Positions 21,567-34,828 of a DNA stretch of 64,000 bases are shown one piece after another; within the stretch, counting starts at the first letter, position 1, and each line of letters opens with the position of its first letter. A program made the position numbers and the translations under genes. The stretch spans positions 5,557,452 to 5,621,451 of the forward strand of contig CM119270.1 of assembly GCA_051294375.1 (NCBI GenBank). Reading direction: 5' to 3'. This DNA is from Paraspadella gotoi (taxonomy: Eukaryota; Chaetognatha). Under the pieces are notes generated by a model, which saw nothing but the letters and a program-made list of their open reading frames with translations, did not search any database and was not told the DNA's origin.

Positions 21567-21814
21567 TCCTCCCCTTCTCCCCTCTATTTGCTTCTCCCAA
21601 GGGAAAGATCTACGACTAAATCGTGGCTTCGTGTCGAAGTGAGAATCGTTTTACTCACCCGCCAAAGAAACTTACCTGGGTTCTGGGTCCCCGGATCTTC
21701 CGTTTGCCTCGTTCCTTCAATTTCCTGTCTCATCATCGGACGACGGATTTTCTTTTCCGATTGGCTAAAAACTTTTTTTCGGAGATTTGCTTTTCATGAT
21801 TTCTTCATCTTTTT

Positions 21815-21882
<68 letters not shown>

Positions 21883-21883
21883 G

Positions 21884-21920
<37 letters not shown>
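21815..21920 (+). repeat. (CTTT)n microsatellite (copy C)
   Basis: Pure TTTC tetranucleotide array with one GCTT interruption; matches 25735-25845 in copy D and an eroded form near 11577-11640 in copy A. Confidence 0.9.
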
Positions 21921-22616
21921 TCTGTATTTTTTTTTCTTTCTTTATTATTTTTTTTAATGTTTTTTCATTCCGTTCCATCTTTTCTTTCTTATTTTGGCTG
22001 TTTTCTTTTCTTTTTTTCACTTTCAATTTCTTTTTATTAAAATTACCACGAACGAGTCTCTGGCGTAATCCGCTTAGACACTTACCTCACTTGAATCTCC
22101 CCTTACCTTCTGACCACGCCCAGCTCTCTTTACCTCTCCTTACCTGGCCTTAAGTCACGGACCTCGTTATCTTCGTCTGAAAGAGGAAGCGAAGGAAAGA
22201 GAAGGAAATTAAGAGGAAAGAAGAAAATGGAAGAAAGAAAAGAAAGAAAGGAAAGAAATTTGGTGGAAGATGGGAATGAAAGGTATGAAAAGGAAATAGG
22301 AACTTTTTAAAGTACTACATTTTGTCAGGAGAAAAAAATAAGAGAGACAGGAATTGGTAAACGAAGAAGTATTATGAAGAGAAAAAGTAGAATGATGCTA
22401 GGGAGAAGTAGGAAGAAGATAAAGAAGAAGGAAAAAAATTATCTTTTCCTGCCAGATTTTCCATCCGTAAAAAAAAAAGGATAAACTAACAAAGGGTTTG
22501 AAGTCTCTTCCATATTCCGCCTTTCTTGGGGCAGAGACAAAGTTGGGAGCGGGAGTCATCCCTGGCCCTCGCTCGTTATTACGCTGCCGTGGAATTAATG
22601 ATGGACGGTTCGGCCT

Positions 22617-22652
<36 letters not shown>

Positions 22653-22677
22653 NNNNNNNNNNNNNNNNNNNNNNNNN
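22653..22677. other. Assembly gap (25 N) between copies C and D
   Basis: Flanked on the left by a CT repeat. Confidence 0.99.
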
Positions 22678-24532
22678 TCTTCAATCATTAGATTGACATA
22701 ACAAATGTTTCTAGATCTACTTTCCATATACTCAAATTATAAGTGATTAGCATAACTCTCCAATTTCGTTATTTAATCAGGGCAAATTCCAAAAGGTTTT
22801 ATTCTGCCTTTTTCTACGTGATAATATCAAGATAGTATATCCTCAAAATGACACATTTTGTTTAATCCAATTTTACTTCCCAAATTTGGACAAATTCGCT
22901 CAATTCCTATAATAATTTGCATCGTTCCTGCATCGATATCAAACGAATTAAACTTCATTCAATGTTTATTGCATAAAAAATTGATTTTTTCGGTCACTCT
23001 GGTCTATGTTCTACCGTCTCTGTATCGCTGGAACAAGTAAAGAGCAAAGCTAAAAAAACTTACTACGAAACTATTAAAATTTACTACATCTAAGTTTAAT
23101 TTTTCTGAGTTCTACAAGCGCTGGTGCCGCTTTTCGTCCGCTTCTCCCGCGTCGCTTTTTAATATATTATTATATATTATATATATATATATGAAAATTT
23201 TGCAAATTACTTGTTTCATATTTTTTATTTTTTCTATTTTAATATTTTAATATTTTATGATGGATTTAGTATTTAATTATATTATTTATTCAAAACATAT
23301 ATTGCATATATTCTAATAATCGTCATGATTGGGCTGTGCTTTCTTTCCGCTTCCGCGGGCCCATTCCATGACTGCTCTGGCTTTATTTTTCATATTCTTC
23401 TCGCAACGCTAACGTACTCATTCTCTTCTGGCTTCCCTTTATAGTTCCGTGTTTCTTTTTATCGTAACGCGTACCTCAATCCGCTTCTGGCTTTGCTTCT
23501 CGCGTCCTACCTCATCCGTTCTGGCATTCCCGTCTGGTCTCATCCATTCGCATCTACTCTGCTTTTTTTCGCTTTCGTGAGTTGAAAAGAAAAAAATAAA
23601 CAAACGAGAAAGAGACGGAGGAGTGGAGGTGGGTGGGGGGTGAGTGAAAAGAAAGATGTTTGTTCATAAGAGAAGAGAGAAGAGAGAGAGAGAGAGAGAG
23701 AGCAAGAGAGAGAAGAGAGAGAGAGAGAGACAGAGAGAAGGAGGAAGAGGAGAAGAGAGAGAGATGCTGTTGGCTGGAATAAAATAAGTTACCGTAAATT
23801 CGATTAACAAATTTAAACAAATTCATTTCTCCAAAGACAATTTAAATAACTTTTTAACTTAAATAAGCAATTCAAAAAAATTTTTGTCTTTTTAAAAACG
23901 TTTACTGTCTAATAAATGAAAAGACGCAATTTGTTGAGGGTTAAGTAGTTTTTGGAATATTGTGGTTTTTTTTAGCTCTATTGAACGTGGGATTGAAATA
24001 TAATAATACCATAACTTATTCAAGTACCGTAAAACTTCCATCCACGGAATCCGAATAATAACAGGGACTGGATTTATCGGTTTGACGGTTAAAATTGAAC
24101 AAACTTCTCAAGAAGAAAGGATATAAGAAGAAACTTTGTCATTCTACTCTATTAGGTATTTTTTCTTACTCTCTCTCTCTCTCTTCTCTTCTTCTCTCGT
24201 CTCTCTCCTACCCGCCTTTTCTCTTCCTCCTATCGTTCAGACTGGACGTGATAACATTGTCCTTGTGAGAGAACGTTGAATTTTCTTTCCTTTGTGACGG
24301 ACTTATTCACTCACAGCTTTGCGTCTTTTTCTCTCTTTGTCCTTGTCATTTTGTCATATCAGCTCTTGTCCTTACACGGTTTTTCCCCCCAATTTTTTTT
24401 CTGTTTTCTGTTGTTTCTGTTTTCTTCGCGATCGAAATCATAAAATGTCTCTTGTTTTTTCTTCTTTTGTCTCTTTCGTTTCTCTTTTTCACCATTGAAA
24501 GAAGGAATTCCGCTTTTAATCCTATTATCAAG

Positions 24533-24584
24533 TCATCACCATCATCACCATCATCATCATCACCATCATCATCATCTATCATCA

Positions 24585-24623
<39 letters not shown>
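24533..24623 (+). repeat. (CAT)n microsatellite (copy D)
   Basis: ATC array equivalent to those in the other copies. Confidence 0.9.
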
Positions 24624-24624
<1 letters not shown>

Positions 24625-25010
24625 ATACCTTTCTAACACAGTTTCTAAATCCATATAATGTCGTCCCAGATCGAAAATAGCTCCACCCTCACATTTTTTC
24701 TTTTTTTAAATTCTATCCTTTCCCATCAAACCTTCTATTTGTAATCACATTCACTTCTCAAACCTTTTTTATCCCCTCCTCCCTTTAAATCCCCCCTCCC
24801 CTTTTTATTCCCCTCCTCCCCCTTTCTCAATCCCCTCCTACCCTCAAATCCCCTCATTCCCATTTTTAATCCCTGGATCACTTAAGTGAATGATTCTCCC
24901 CTGAGAATTATCTCATCAAAAAAAAAACGGATCCCTAGAGGAAACCTTTGGCGTTGGAATCGTGACATTGGCTCCTCGCTCTCTCTCTTCTCTCTTCTGC
25001 CCGTCTCTCT

Positions 25011-25044
<34 letters not shown>

Positions 25045-25731
25045 GTCTCTTTTTATCCATTGGCTTCAAAATGGCATCCATGTTTCCCCGCTCTCTTTTC
25101 ATTACTCCAGCTTCTCTTAGAACTCTTTTCTCTCATTAAATACTTGATCTTTTCTCCCTTTCATTCTTTATAATTTCCTATCATAATCTATCTTTGTTTT
25201 GTCGTTCCACTTATCATCTTTAAATTTTCAATCTATTTATTCCTTTCTCGTCAGGTCTTTACATTTCTTTATCCCCTGCCCCTCACACATTCCCCCTTTC
25301 CTCCCTCTTTTTCCCTGTCCCCTCTCTTATCCCCTCCCCCCCACATTTCCCCCTTTCCGTCCCTCTCTTTCCCTGTCCCCTCTTATCCCCTGGCCCCATA
25401 TTTCCCCTTTCCTCCCTCTTTATTCCCTGTCCTCCTCTCCTCTTAAATCCCCGTATTCCTCTCCACTCCCCTCATCGGCTCCTCCCCTTCTCCCCTTATT
25501 TGCTTCTCCCAAGGGAAAGATCTACGACTAAATCGTGGCTTCGTGTCGAAGTTAGAATCGTTTTACTCACCCGCCAAAGAAACTTACCTGGGTTCTGGGT
25601 CCCCGGATCTTCCGTTTGCCTCGTTCCTCAATTTCCTGTCTCATCATCGGACGACGGATTTTCTTTTCCGATTGGCTAAAAACTTTTTTTCGGAGATTTG
25701 CTTTCATGATTTCTTTCATCTTTTTACTTAT

Positions 25732-25734
<3 letters not shown>

Positions 25735-25763
<29 letters not shown>

Positions 25764-25792
25764 TTCTTTCTTTCTTTCTTCTTTCTTTCTTG

Positions 25793-25829
<37 letters not shown>

Positions 25830-25845
25830 TCTGCTATTTTTTTCT
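25735..25845 (+). repeat. (CTTT)n microsatellite (copy D)
   Basis: TTTC array with the same internal GCTT interruption as copy C, confirming that the two are the same locus or a recent duplicate. Confidence 0.9.
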
Positions 25846-26532
25846 TTCTTATTATTTTTTTTAATGTTTTTTTCATTCCGTTCCATCTTTTCTTTCTTAT
25901 TTTGGCTGTTTTCTTTCTTTTTTTCACTTTTCAATTTTCTTTTTATTTAAAATTACCACGAACGAGTCTCTGGCGTTAATCCGCTTAGACACTTACCTCA
26001 CTTTGAATCTCCCCTTACCTTCTGACCACGCCCAGCCTCTCTTTACCTCTCCTTACCTGGCCTAAGTCACGGACCTCGTTATCTCGTCTAGAAGAGGAAG
26101 CGAAAGGAAAGAGAAGGAAATTAAGAGGGAAAGAAGAAAATGGAAGAAAGAAAAGAAAGAAAGGAAAGAAATTTGGTGGAAGATGGGAATGAAAGGTTAT
26201 GAAAAGGAAATAGGAACTTTTTAAAGTACTACATTTTGTCAGGAGAAAAAAATAAGAGAGACAGGAATTGGTAAACGAAGAAGTATTATGAAAAGAGAAA
26301 GTAGAATGATGCTAGGGAGAAGTAGGAAGAAGATAAAGAAGAAGGAAAAAAATTATTCTTTCCTGCCAGATTTTCCATCGTAAAAAAAAAAGGATAAACT
26401 AACAAAGTGTGAAGTCTCTTCCATATTCCGCCTTTCTTGGGGCAGAGACAAAGTTGGGAGCGGGAGTCATCCCTGGCCCTCGCTCGTTATTACGCTGCCG
26501 TGGAATTAATGATGGACGGTTCGGCCTTGTCG

Positions 26533-26589
<57 letters not shown>

Positions 26590-27087
26590 ACTCTCTCTCT
26601 CTCTCTCTCCTACTAACTCTCTCCACAAATGCCCCGTAAACCTTCCTTTATATCTCTCGGCGAGATCTCGTATTATCCTAATCCATCCAACGTTAGTTTC
26701 ATTTTCTTTCTCTCCGTTCGATATTAGTTATATTACCCAATTATATATTATAGTATCCAATTATGTTTTAGCTCATGTTAACTTAACTTTACTTCGTTAT
26801 ATAACGCTTTTACTACTACACAATGCGTTACTAAATATTCTCTTTCTAGTTTCTCTTTTCCTCTCTCAAGACCCCAACATTACTTCTACCTTTCTTCGCC
26901 ATCGCCGGCTCATCGCGCAAGCGCAATAACGATACGGTCATTTCCTCCTTAAACCTTTTCTCTCCCTTCCTCTTCCTCCCTACCTCCCTCCCTCCCCCCT
27001 TCTCCTTCTCTCTCTCAGTTCCTCCTTCCGCCCGCAAGAAATGGTATCGTCTCCCACTTGGTTGCCAAGGGTCTCCCTCGTTGCCAT

Positions 27088-27155
27088 TGACGACGTAGAT
27101 CACAACCACGACGGACGCGACGACGACAACGACGAAAACAAGGACGACAAAAATA

Positions 27156-27196
<41 letters not shown>
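27088..27196 (+). repeat. (GAC)n array (copy D)
   Basis: Same array, here with a longer uninterrupted GAC core at its 3' half. Confidence 0.85.
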
Positions 27197-27297
27197 AGAT
27201 TCTGGATTATAAAGGTTCAGGCTTCTCATCCATACTACTATTATATATATTGAATTCTTTTTTGTTCTTTTTGTTTTTCTAATTTCGTTTCTTAGTT

Positions 27298-27535
27298 GCG
27301 CCACGAGTACTCGCGGAGCAACTCTATTTTCGGTCGGTCCGTTGGTATGTCTGTCTGTCTGTCCTACTTATGTTAAAAACGCTTATAACTTGCCTATAGT
27401 TTGTTGCTCATTTGTTAAAAATAAAATCTAAGCAACTACTGGCGCCGCATTTTGTTTTTAAAGAAATCTAATAAACTATAAGGAATAAATGACATGATAA
27501 GTAAAAAGAAAAGTAATGCGGCGCAACACCTTGGA
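27298..27535 (+). repeat. Dispersed repeat R2 (copy D)
   Basis: Collinear with the copy-A element with single-base indels. Confidence 0.65.
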
Positions 27536-27751
27536 CTAACCGTTCCTTGTTCTTTTTTATTTCTTTCTCAACTTCATCCTTTTAGTACTTCTCCCCTTTT
27601 CTTCCCTCTTTTGTTTCTCCCTCCCTCCGACATTTATAAAATCTTCTGTTTTTTTCGTTTTTTTTCAAAGTTTCAATGTTTTCCTTTTTTTAATGTCAAA
27701 ATCAAAACATTTTCCGTCAACCTATATTTTTTTCCTACTCCATTTCAGTCA

Positions 27752-27975
27752 TGTAATGAAATTGGTACAACCAATATATAAGTTATCTATTCATGTAATA
27801 AATAAGCTATCTTGCTCCTGACTTTGGACAGGCTTACAAGATAATGACATAGCAGGTCCCTGCAAGCTTTCAATCAAGACTCTCTCACAGTCTTGTTTAT
27901 TCACTCCCAGAGTACCTGGCCTCCCTATCAATGAAGTGGTATAATTTTTCAAAGAATGTTTCAATCGTATTTGTT
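27752..27975 (+). repeat. Dispersed repeat R1 (copy D)
   Basis: Same element with a perfect inverted repeat at 27761-27775. Its middle (CAAGCTTTCAATCAAGACTC) matches the ABCB intron copy more closely than copies A and B do. Confidence 0.7.
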
Positions 27976-28399
27976 GAGCTGAACACATCATCTAATCCTT
28001 TTTTATTCTTCGTCTTACTTTGCCTTTTATCTTACAACTAATTCTCCTTTCTAATCCGCAAAAAATCTTTCTTTTTTTTTCTATTTTCGATCTTTTTTTT
28101 TTTCTTTTTAATCGTGCTTCCCTTTTTCTTTTTCCTTTCTTCCCTCCACCTTTCTCCCTCTCCTCCTCCTCCTCCTCCTCCACCGCTTCTTCCTCTACCT
28201 ACCATCTCTCACCCTTTTCACTATCCATCTCCTCTCCTCCTCCTCTCCGCTCCTGCGCTCCTGCCTTCCTCGCTCCTCCTCCCTCTTCTCAAGTTTTGCC
28301 CCAAAAGACGAGATTCGCGTCGGACGCGTTTTTTCGTTGCCACGGGAGACGCGCGTCGTCTTGGGCGACGCCTTCTCTTTTAAACCTTTAACGTTTTCT

Positions 28400-29182
28400 A
28401 AATTCAATCGATTTTTTTGCGTTTAAAAAAAAAAATATATGGTCAAAGTTTTCTTCGTAATAATAAGCAAAGGACATAATCTACGAATGAAAGCGCGCTA
28501 ACTTTAAACAAATACTTAATACAGTATTTTTGTTTCAAATAGGATATAAAACGAAAAATATCCAAACCAATTCGAAAAACAGTAAATTTTTTTATAGTAA
28601 TTTTTTTTTATTCTTCTTGTTTCTACCACAATTATCGATGGCAATTTCTAAATTGTTTTTTCTTTTTTTCTTTTTATCTCTTATTCACCCTTGACCATCT
28701 TTCTTTACCCGCTAACTCACCCAATTATCTTTTTCTATAGGAGAGATTTCAATCTCCTATCTCTTTCCTCTTGCTTAATTTCCTTTCTTTCATCTCAATC
28801 TCCACCAATTCTTATCATTTCTTCCTCCTTTTCTTTTTTCCTTTCTCCCTTCCTCACTTTCTTCTTTCCTTTCTTCCTTCCTTCCTTTCTTCTTTCCTTT
28901 CTCCCTTCCTCCCTTCCTCCCTTTCTTTTTTCCTTTCTTCCTTCCTCCCTTTATTCTTTCCTTTCTCCCTTCCTTCCTTTCTTCTTTCCTTTCTCCCTTC
29001 CTTTCTTCTTTCTTTTCTTCCTTCCTACCTTTCTTTTTTCTTTTCTCCCTTACTCCCTTTCTTCTTTCTTTCCTCCCTCCATTCCTCCCTTTCTTCCCTC
29101 TCCCTCTCTCCAATCACCATACGCTCCCGTCTCTCGCAGTTCTTCACATTTTTCACTTCCTACTCATGAATTTTGCCGGCGC

Positions 29183-29230
<48 letters not shown>

Positions 29231-29852
29231 AACACAGATCATTTTCTGATGATGTAATCGAATCTTAGAAACTCGTTTTCCTCCTTTGGTTTTTTTCACC
29301 CGAGACTACAACGACGATGGCGATGACGAAGACGACGACGACGACGACGACGAAGAAGAAGACGACGACAACGAAGACGAGTTAATTAACAAAGAAAGTT
29401 ATATATGAGACAAAAATGATGATGACAAAAAAAAAGGGAAAGGAAACTGAGTGATTAAATTCTAAAATAACGACAAAAAAAATGATGAAAATTTTTTTTT
29501 CAAATAAACTTAACATGAATTTTCGATGACAAAATGTAATAAACGACAAAATGTACTAAACGATAAAATGTACTAAACTTATCTACCTACTTACAACGAG
29601 GAAAAGGTTGACAAGGACGACAACCGCGTCAAGGAAAATGACGACGACAATGACGAACGCCAAGAAACATGAGTGAACTTTTCACGAGTCCCAAAGAGGC
29701 CTCGGTATCAAAATTCAAAAAACAACGACAGAAAAACGACGACGAGGACGACGACGACGACGACGACGAAATCCAGAAACGCCAAATGTCACCGTCTCTA
29801 CCTAATCGTTTAAATTGACCTTCGGGGCTAAACCAGGAATTTCTAAAAAGCG

Positions 29853-29908
<56 letters not shown>

Positions 29909-30904
29909 CAGAGAGATATTTTTGCTTGATCCTTCATTGAAAGTAGTTTTTTTCTTTTTTAAAATTTTGAATCCATTTTTTTTCTCTTGATGGAACCAAC
30001 ATGAGTATAAAAATATTTATATTACCCTGTAGTATTTTTAAATTTTGATGTGACAAAGGTGGAAATTTGAATATCTGTATTTTTTGGAATGACTATAGTC
30101 TAATACGATGATGTTGTCCCTCATCCTCTGACTTTAATCCTCTATTAATTCGTTTAAATTTTAATTATTTTATTCGTTTTCATGTTTTCTTTTTCTTTGG
30201 GCGGAACTGAAGGAGATTCTTGTTTCCACAGAATCGTGAGTTGACTCTTTGACTTTCTTTGTTCCTTCGTTTGTCGGTTTCGTCAAAAGAAAATTCGTCG
30301 AAGTGGACGAAAACAAAACAAAACAACAACAACAACAACAACAACAACAAAAAAAGGGAACAAATCGAAGCGAAAATCAGAAACAAGAGAAGGAAACAAA
30401 AGGGGAAAACAAAACACAAAAGGGCAATAAATGGAAAAGAAGAAAAGGGAGAAAATAACAAAAAGGGAAAAATAGAAAAAACCGAGAGAAGGCGTTTCGC
30501 CCGCGCGTGTTCGAACACACCTCCACGCCCACACACCGCCAGGCTCTCTCACACACAACAAGGCCCATTCAAGCACACCTCCCCGCCCACGCATTCCCCG
30601 CCCACTCTCTCACACCTCATAATTTCACTCACCCTGATCCTGAATCACCAAAAGTACGACCAACTTCCTGCTCTTCAATTGTAAAGATGAATCAAGATTT
30701 CATTCATTTCTTTACATTTATATTTTTTTTCTTTCACCTTTCGTTCAATTTCACTTTTAATTAATATTACCTATTTTCATTGACTTTTAGCAACACGAAA
30801 GATTGCGGTTATGAAATACTTAAGTTTGTAAATTTCCACGTTCTAGAATTCATTTATTTTTAGNNNNNNNNNNNNNNNNNNNNNNNNNCGCGCTCCATTT
30901 ATTT

Positions 30905-30999
<95 letters not shown>

Positions 31000-31000
31000 C
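28400..31000. other. Microsatellite-rich region without a recognisable gene
   Basis: Contains a CCTT/CTTT polypyrimidine tract (28840-29110), CT (29186-29227), GAC arrays (29304-29380 and 29725-29770), a GA array (29853-29918), a CAA array (30324-30352), CACACC-type C-rich DNA (30510-30620), a 25-N gap (30864-30888) and a long CT array (30906-30996). Frames here consist of single amino-acid runs. It lies between the tandem array and the innexin 5' region. Confidence 0.7.
30906..30996 (+). repeat. (CT)n microsatellite
   Basis: About 90 bp of nearly pure CT directly before the start of the 3.7 kb duplicated unit. Confidence 0.9.
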
Positions 31001-31675
31001 ATCCTCAATTTCAGAGATTTTTTAATCTCCCGAATAAAAAGAAGGCGGATATTCCAATTTAGCGATTTTTTTTTTTTCAATTTGGATTTCATAAAATCTC
31101 ACAAAAAAAAGAAAGAGAAAGAAAGAAAGAAAGATAAAGAAAGAAAGAAAGGAAAACGTTGTGCAAGGTTGGATCTTGGCCAACGGACTTTCCATCGGAA
31201 GAACTTTTTTTCCCCATCCAAATCGCCAATGTACGAAAAGTACAGTAAATCACGGGTTTATCTTAAACCGGAAAAAAAGATCGAAACGATATATTCGAGG
31301 GAAAAATTCGTATTTAACGAAGTTTTGGATCTCGTTGGCCTCGCTTAAACCGAGAGGTCACCTTAAATCTCACAAATATATATTTTTCCCTTTCATATCT
31401 TAACCGAATCTCATCTTAACTCACATGTTTCGGTTTTTTACAACTTATGATTAGGGTTTGAACATTAATAGTTTTTAAAAATGACAATTTATTTCAACTT
31501 TAGCCTAAGAATAAAAGTACCGTTTAAAAAAAAAAACACCTGTTAGCTGCTATCGTTTTGGTTTATCCTGAAAATCAGACGAAAACCAACGAAAACAACA
31601 ACAACCACAAAAATTGCGACAATAATTTTACTATGGACAAAAACGAGAATATCACAAAAACGATAACAAACAGAG

Positions 31676-31702
31676 ACGACGACGACGACGACGACGACGA
31701 CG
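31676..31702 (+). repeat. (GAC)n array, unit 1
   Basis: Nine GAC units, about 260 bp upstream of a GTC array, with a GA array between them. Confidence 0.9.
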
Positions 31703-31800
31703 AGGCTTCTATCGAAGGAAATGATGAGGATGAGAGATGATCATGGGGCGTTTATGAAGGGCCGACGGTGGAGAGAGAGAGAGAAGGAGAGAGAGAACGG

Positions 31801-31856
<56 letters not shown>

Positions 31857-31961
31857 CAGAGAGAGAGCTCGTTCTGTCGATAAGCCAAGATAGAGAGGGA
31901 GCGAGAAACACTGACTCGAAAACTTCATCGAGCGTTTTTTCGAGAAAAGCTTCCTACAATC

Positions 31962-31962
31962 A

Positions 31963-31995
<33 letters not shown>

Positions 31996-32050
31996 TCGTT
32001 CGTCGGTCGGTCGTCGTCGTCGTCGTTCGTCGTCGTCGTGCGTCGTCGAC
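31962..32050 (+). repeat. (GTC)n array, unit 1
   Basis: Complement of the GAC array upstream, with GTTCGTCGGTCG interruptions missing in unit 2. Confidence 0.9.
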
Positions 32051-34118
32051 ACCGTAGTCGATACATCTCCGAAACTTGGGCGCCAATTTATTACGCATTC
32101 ACCATATAAAAATAATCCCTTTTTTTTCTGCTGCTAAAAAAACATCTTATCTAAAAAATGATGAATCTTCCTAAGCGAGAAAAATTAATATAAGTAAACA
32201 AAAAAAAATAAAGAGAAAATGTTTATCTACCTAGGAAGTTATTAAACCGCGCTATATTTTGCAATATCTCTTCAAAATTTTTTTTTTGTCGACGTCATAA
32301 TTCAAATCTATTTTAACAATTTGACTTTTTTTCTTTCAGATAAATTTCTTTCTTTGGATCGCTTCCCTTCTGTCCCTTCTCCCCAATCGCCCTGTACCCA
32401 CTGCCACCAAAAGAAAACTATCGAAAAAAGAAGCAACGACTGTTATTTACAATGTGAAACTATTTTTATTCGTACAGTTGTGTCAAGATGAAACGTAAGA
32501 AACATTTAAATTCGTCGATCCCTCTCGGCTGCTGAGGAGACAAAAAAAATCGAAAAAAACTGCGGTTGTAAATGATTTTTTAAAAAACAATTCAAATTCG
32601 TAAATAACAAAAAAAAATAAAATTTAAATGGATAGTACGTTCGTTAATAGGCAACCAATTAATAATACAGAATGCTAAATACGTCGATCGCAACGTGAGA
32701 AAGTCTCAATTTTTGTTTCACGTCTTCCAACTCGGCCCTTGTGATCAATATTCTATCACAAGACAAACTAAAACAAAACAAACAAACAATTAAAAAAACA
32801 AACAAACTAAAACTCGATCTCTCCCATTCAGAGACTCGAAGTTTACCTTTCAAGCAGCCAATCAGGAAGCGTGAAAAAAAAGAGGGATCCTTATGACTTG
32901 ACCAATCACGAAGAGAGAAGTGAATCAACTGCGTCTAGTGTGATTAAAAACGTCAAACGTTCACTAGAAATTTCGGCAAATTTGTTTAAAATATCACTGA
33001 CTTCAGGCGTCTTCATCTCCCGGCAGCAGCGCCCGGACTTACCCCTTGCCGCCGCCTCCACTTAACTTACCTTGGATCCATAATCCTCTCGGCTCGTTCC
33101 CCCCCCCCTCGTCGTCTTCCTAGTCATCTATTCAGGGCGCAAACTCGCGTTGTTGTTGTTGTTGTTATTGTTCTCGTCTAGTCAGCACTCCCGCCACGCG
33201 TTCGTCACTCTGCTCTCTAGTCAATAAAAAATTAAAAACAAAAAAAACAAAAAAAAAAAAAAAACCAAACAAAAAAAACAAAACTACTTTGATAGTAACG
33301 AACGTTTTAACTCATTTACTTTTTGCCAATATATACACACTTACATTATTATCAATAGGGTAAAAATCTAAAGCCGTTAACAAGCCTCTTTCCCTTTTTT
33401 ACTCACCGAACCAAAATCTAGTCCGACTTAAAAACAAAAATAAAGTAAAATTAAAAAAAAAGCCAAATTTCTGTTGTCATTTAAAAAAAACCCAAAAAAC
33501 TAATCATATAAAAAAAAACAAAATTGATATTTCTTGATTTTTTATTTATTTAATTACGTTGACAAACAGAAACAATTTTTCTTTTTCGCCGACATTAGCC
33601 TCATATTCTCGGTTTTCGCCGTCGATGCCTTAACAAATATAAACCGAAACGAATAAACAAACGTACATATAAACAAACAAACAAATAACAAATAAGAACA
33701 AATAAAACGAAATCTATGGCCAAAAAAAAATACAATAAAGCGTTACAAGGAAAATAACCCAAAAAACCGTCATGTCGTCTCTCTCTCTCTTTTCTTTCGT
33801 TTTTTTTGATCGCATTTTCATCAAAGAAAGCCTTCGACCAAGTCAAGTAAAATCCCAGCAAATTTAGTGACAAAAAGAATAAATATTTATTAAGAGTTAA
33901 TGTCGAATTTATGGGGAAAAGAAATTATTAGACTACCGTTAGATATCAGAAAATAATTAAAAAAACAACAAAAACAAAAACAACAAAAACAAAACAAAAC
34001 CAAAGATCTCAGACGTCCTGATTTCTCCGCCGCCATTTTTCTCTCGGGCTGCGAAAACAATAAAGGAAAGAGGATAAGAAAGGAAAGAAAAAAGGGAAAG
34101 AAAAAAAGGAGAGACAAA

Positions 34119-34180
34119 ATGTCTTTTCTGCTTCAGGTTCAAAGAGCTGATCACTCAAAGCGTCGGCATCGACGACACAG
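34119..34180 (+). pseudogene. Innexin exon 1, second copy (frame-damaged)
   Basis: Same ATG and splice donor region as 37872-37932, but an extra G after CTTCAG and a GAGCTGATC instead of GACTGGATC break the frame, and the donor reads GTTAAG in place of GTAAG. It belongs to tandem unit 1. It is either a decayed duplicate or the same exon read with errors. Confidence 0.65.
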
Positions 34181-34797
34181 GTTAAGTTTCAGGGTCGGGT
34201 TCATTGTTGATGCTGCTGGAAATTGGGATTATTTAAACCAATGAATGCTGTAGTCGACAATTATACGTCAAAACTCCCCCATTTCATCTTTAATCCAGAG
34301 TTTAATTATTTTCAGGTTTAAGGTTGGGATTTTTTAGGCTGGGTTTAGGTAGATTATGGTTTGATTTAAGGATTATGGTTCAGGGACTGCGGTTAACCTT
34401 ACAATGAGTTTGATAGCAACAGTTTCAATTAAACATTCAGGTGTAACAAATTCAATAAAAAATCGGGGGAAACAGAATCGACGGCGCGTTTTTATATTTT
34501 TTTTTAAAGAGCCCAATTCGACACAGTGATGACGATTTTTAACCCGCGAAGTTTGTCCCGTCTTTATATTTTAGCTCTGTTTTTTTTTGCTGTCTTGTCT
34601 TATCTTTATTTTCACTCTTCTTCTCTCGTTGTCATTATTTTAGCCGATCTCTGTCCGCTCTGACGAATTTCCGTTTATTTTTATTTGCTGACCTTATTTC
34701 AGAGATTTTTTAATCTCCCGAATAAAAAGAAGGCGGATTTTCCAATTTAGCGATTTTTTTGTTTTTCAATTTGGATTTCATAAAATCTCACAAAAAA

Positions 34798-34828
<31 letters not shown>

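Larger units (their letters stand above)
19686..22652. repeat. Tandem unit copy C (truncated, two gaps inside)
   Basis: Begins in the GA repeat, includes the AT-rich block, a long CT array, the CAT array, two N gaps, a CTTT array and the block starting TGAAGTCTCTTCCATA, and ends in a CT repeat at a 25-N gap. R2, R1 and the GC-rich end are absent, so this copy is cut short or collapsed. Confidence 0.8.
22678..28400. repeat. Tandem unit copy D
   Basis: Full-length version collinear with copy A, from the ACATTTTGTTTAATCC block (22855) to the GC-rich end (about 28370). It carries a longer CTTT array (25735-25845). R2 is at 27298-27535 and R1 at 27752-27975. Confidence 0.85.
31004..34697. repeat. 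3.7 kb tandem duplication, unit 1
   Basis: Begins TTTCAGAGATTTTTTAATCT and is repeated from 34696 with the same order throughout: AAAG tract, GAC array, GA array, GTC array, poly-A-rich stretches, a C-run with CTCGTCGTCTTCC, and a final block with the innexin start exon. Differences are mainly single-base indels plus one roughly 100-bp replacement near 33240/36900. Confidence 0.88.

Noticed and set aside
28691-29257. 188-codon hydrophobic frame
   Set aside because: Made entirely of CTTT/CCTT polypyrimidine repeat; the reverse frame is an Arg/Glu/Lys run of the same origin.
33020-33085. Minus-strand ATGGATCCAAG/GTAAGT, a possible tiny first exon
   Set aside because: Only four codons before the donor; no partner exon on that strand. 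The sequence recurs in both tandem units, so conservation is not informative.
34310-34400. Degenerate GGTTTAGG-like words resembling telomere repeats
   Set aside because: No exact tandem repeat of any known telomere motif; it is part of the duplicated innexin intron.
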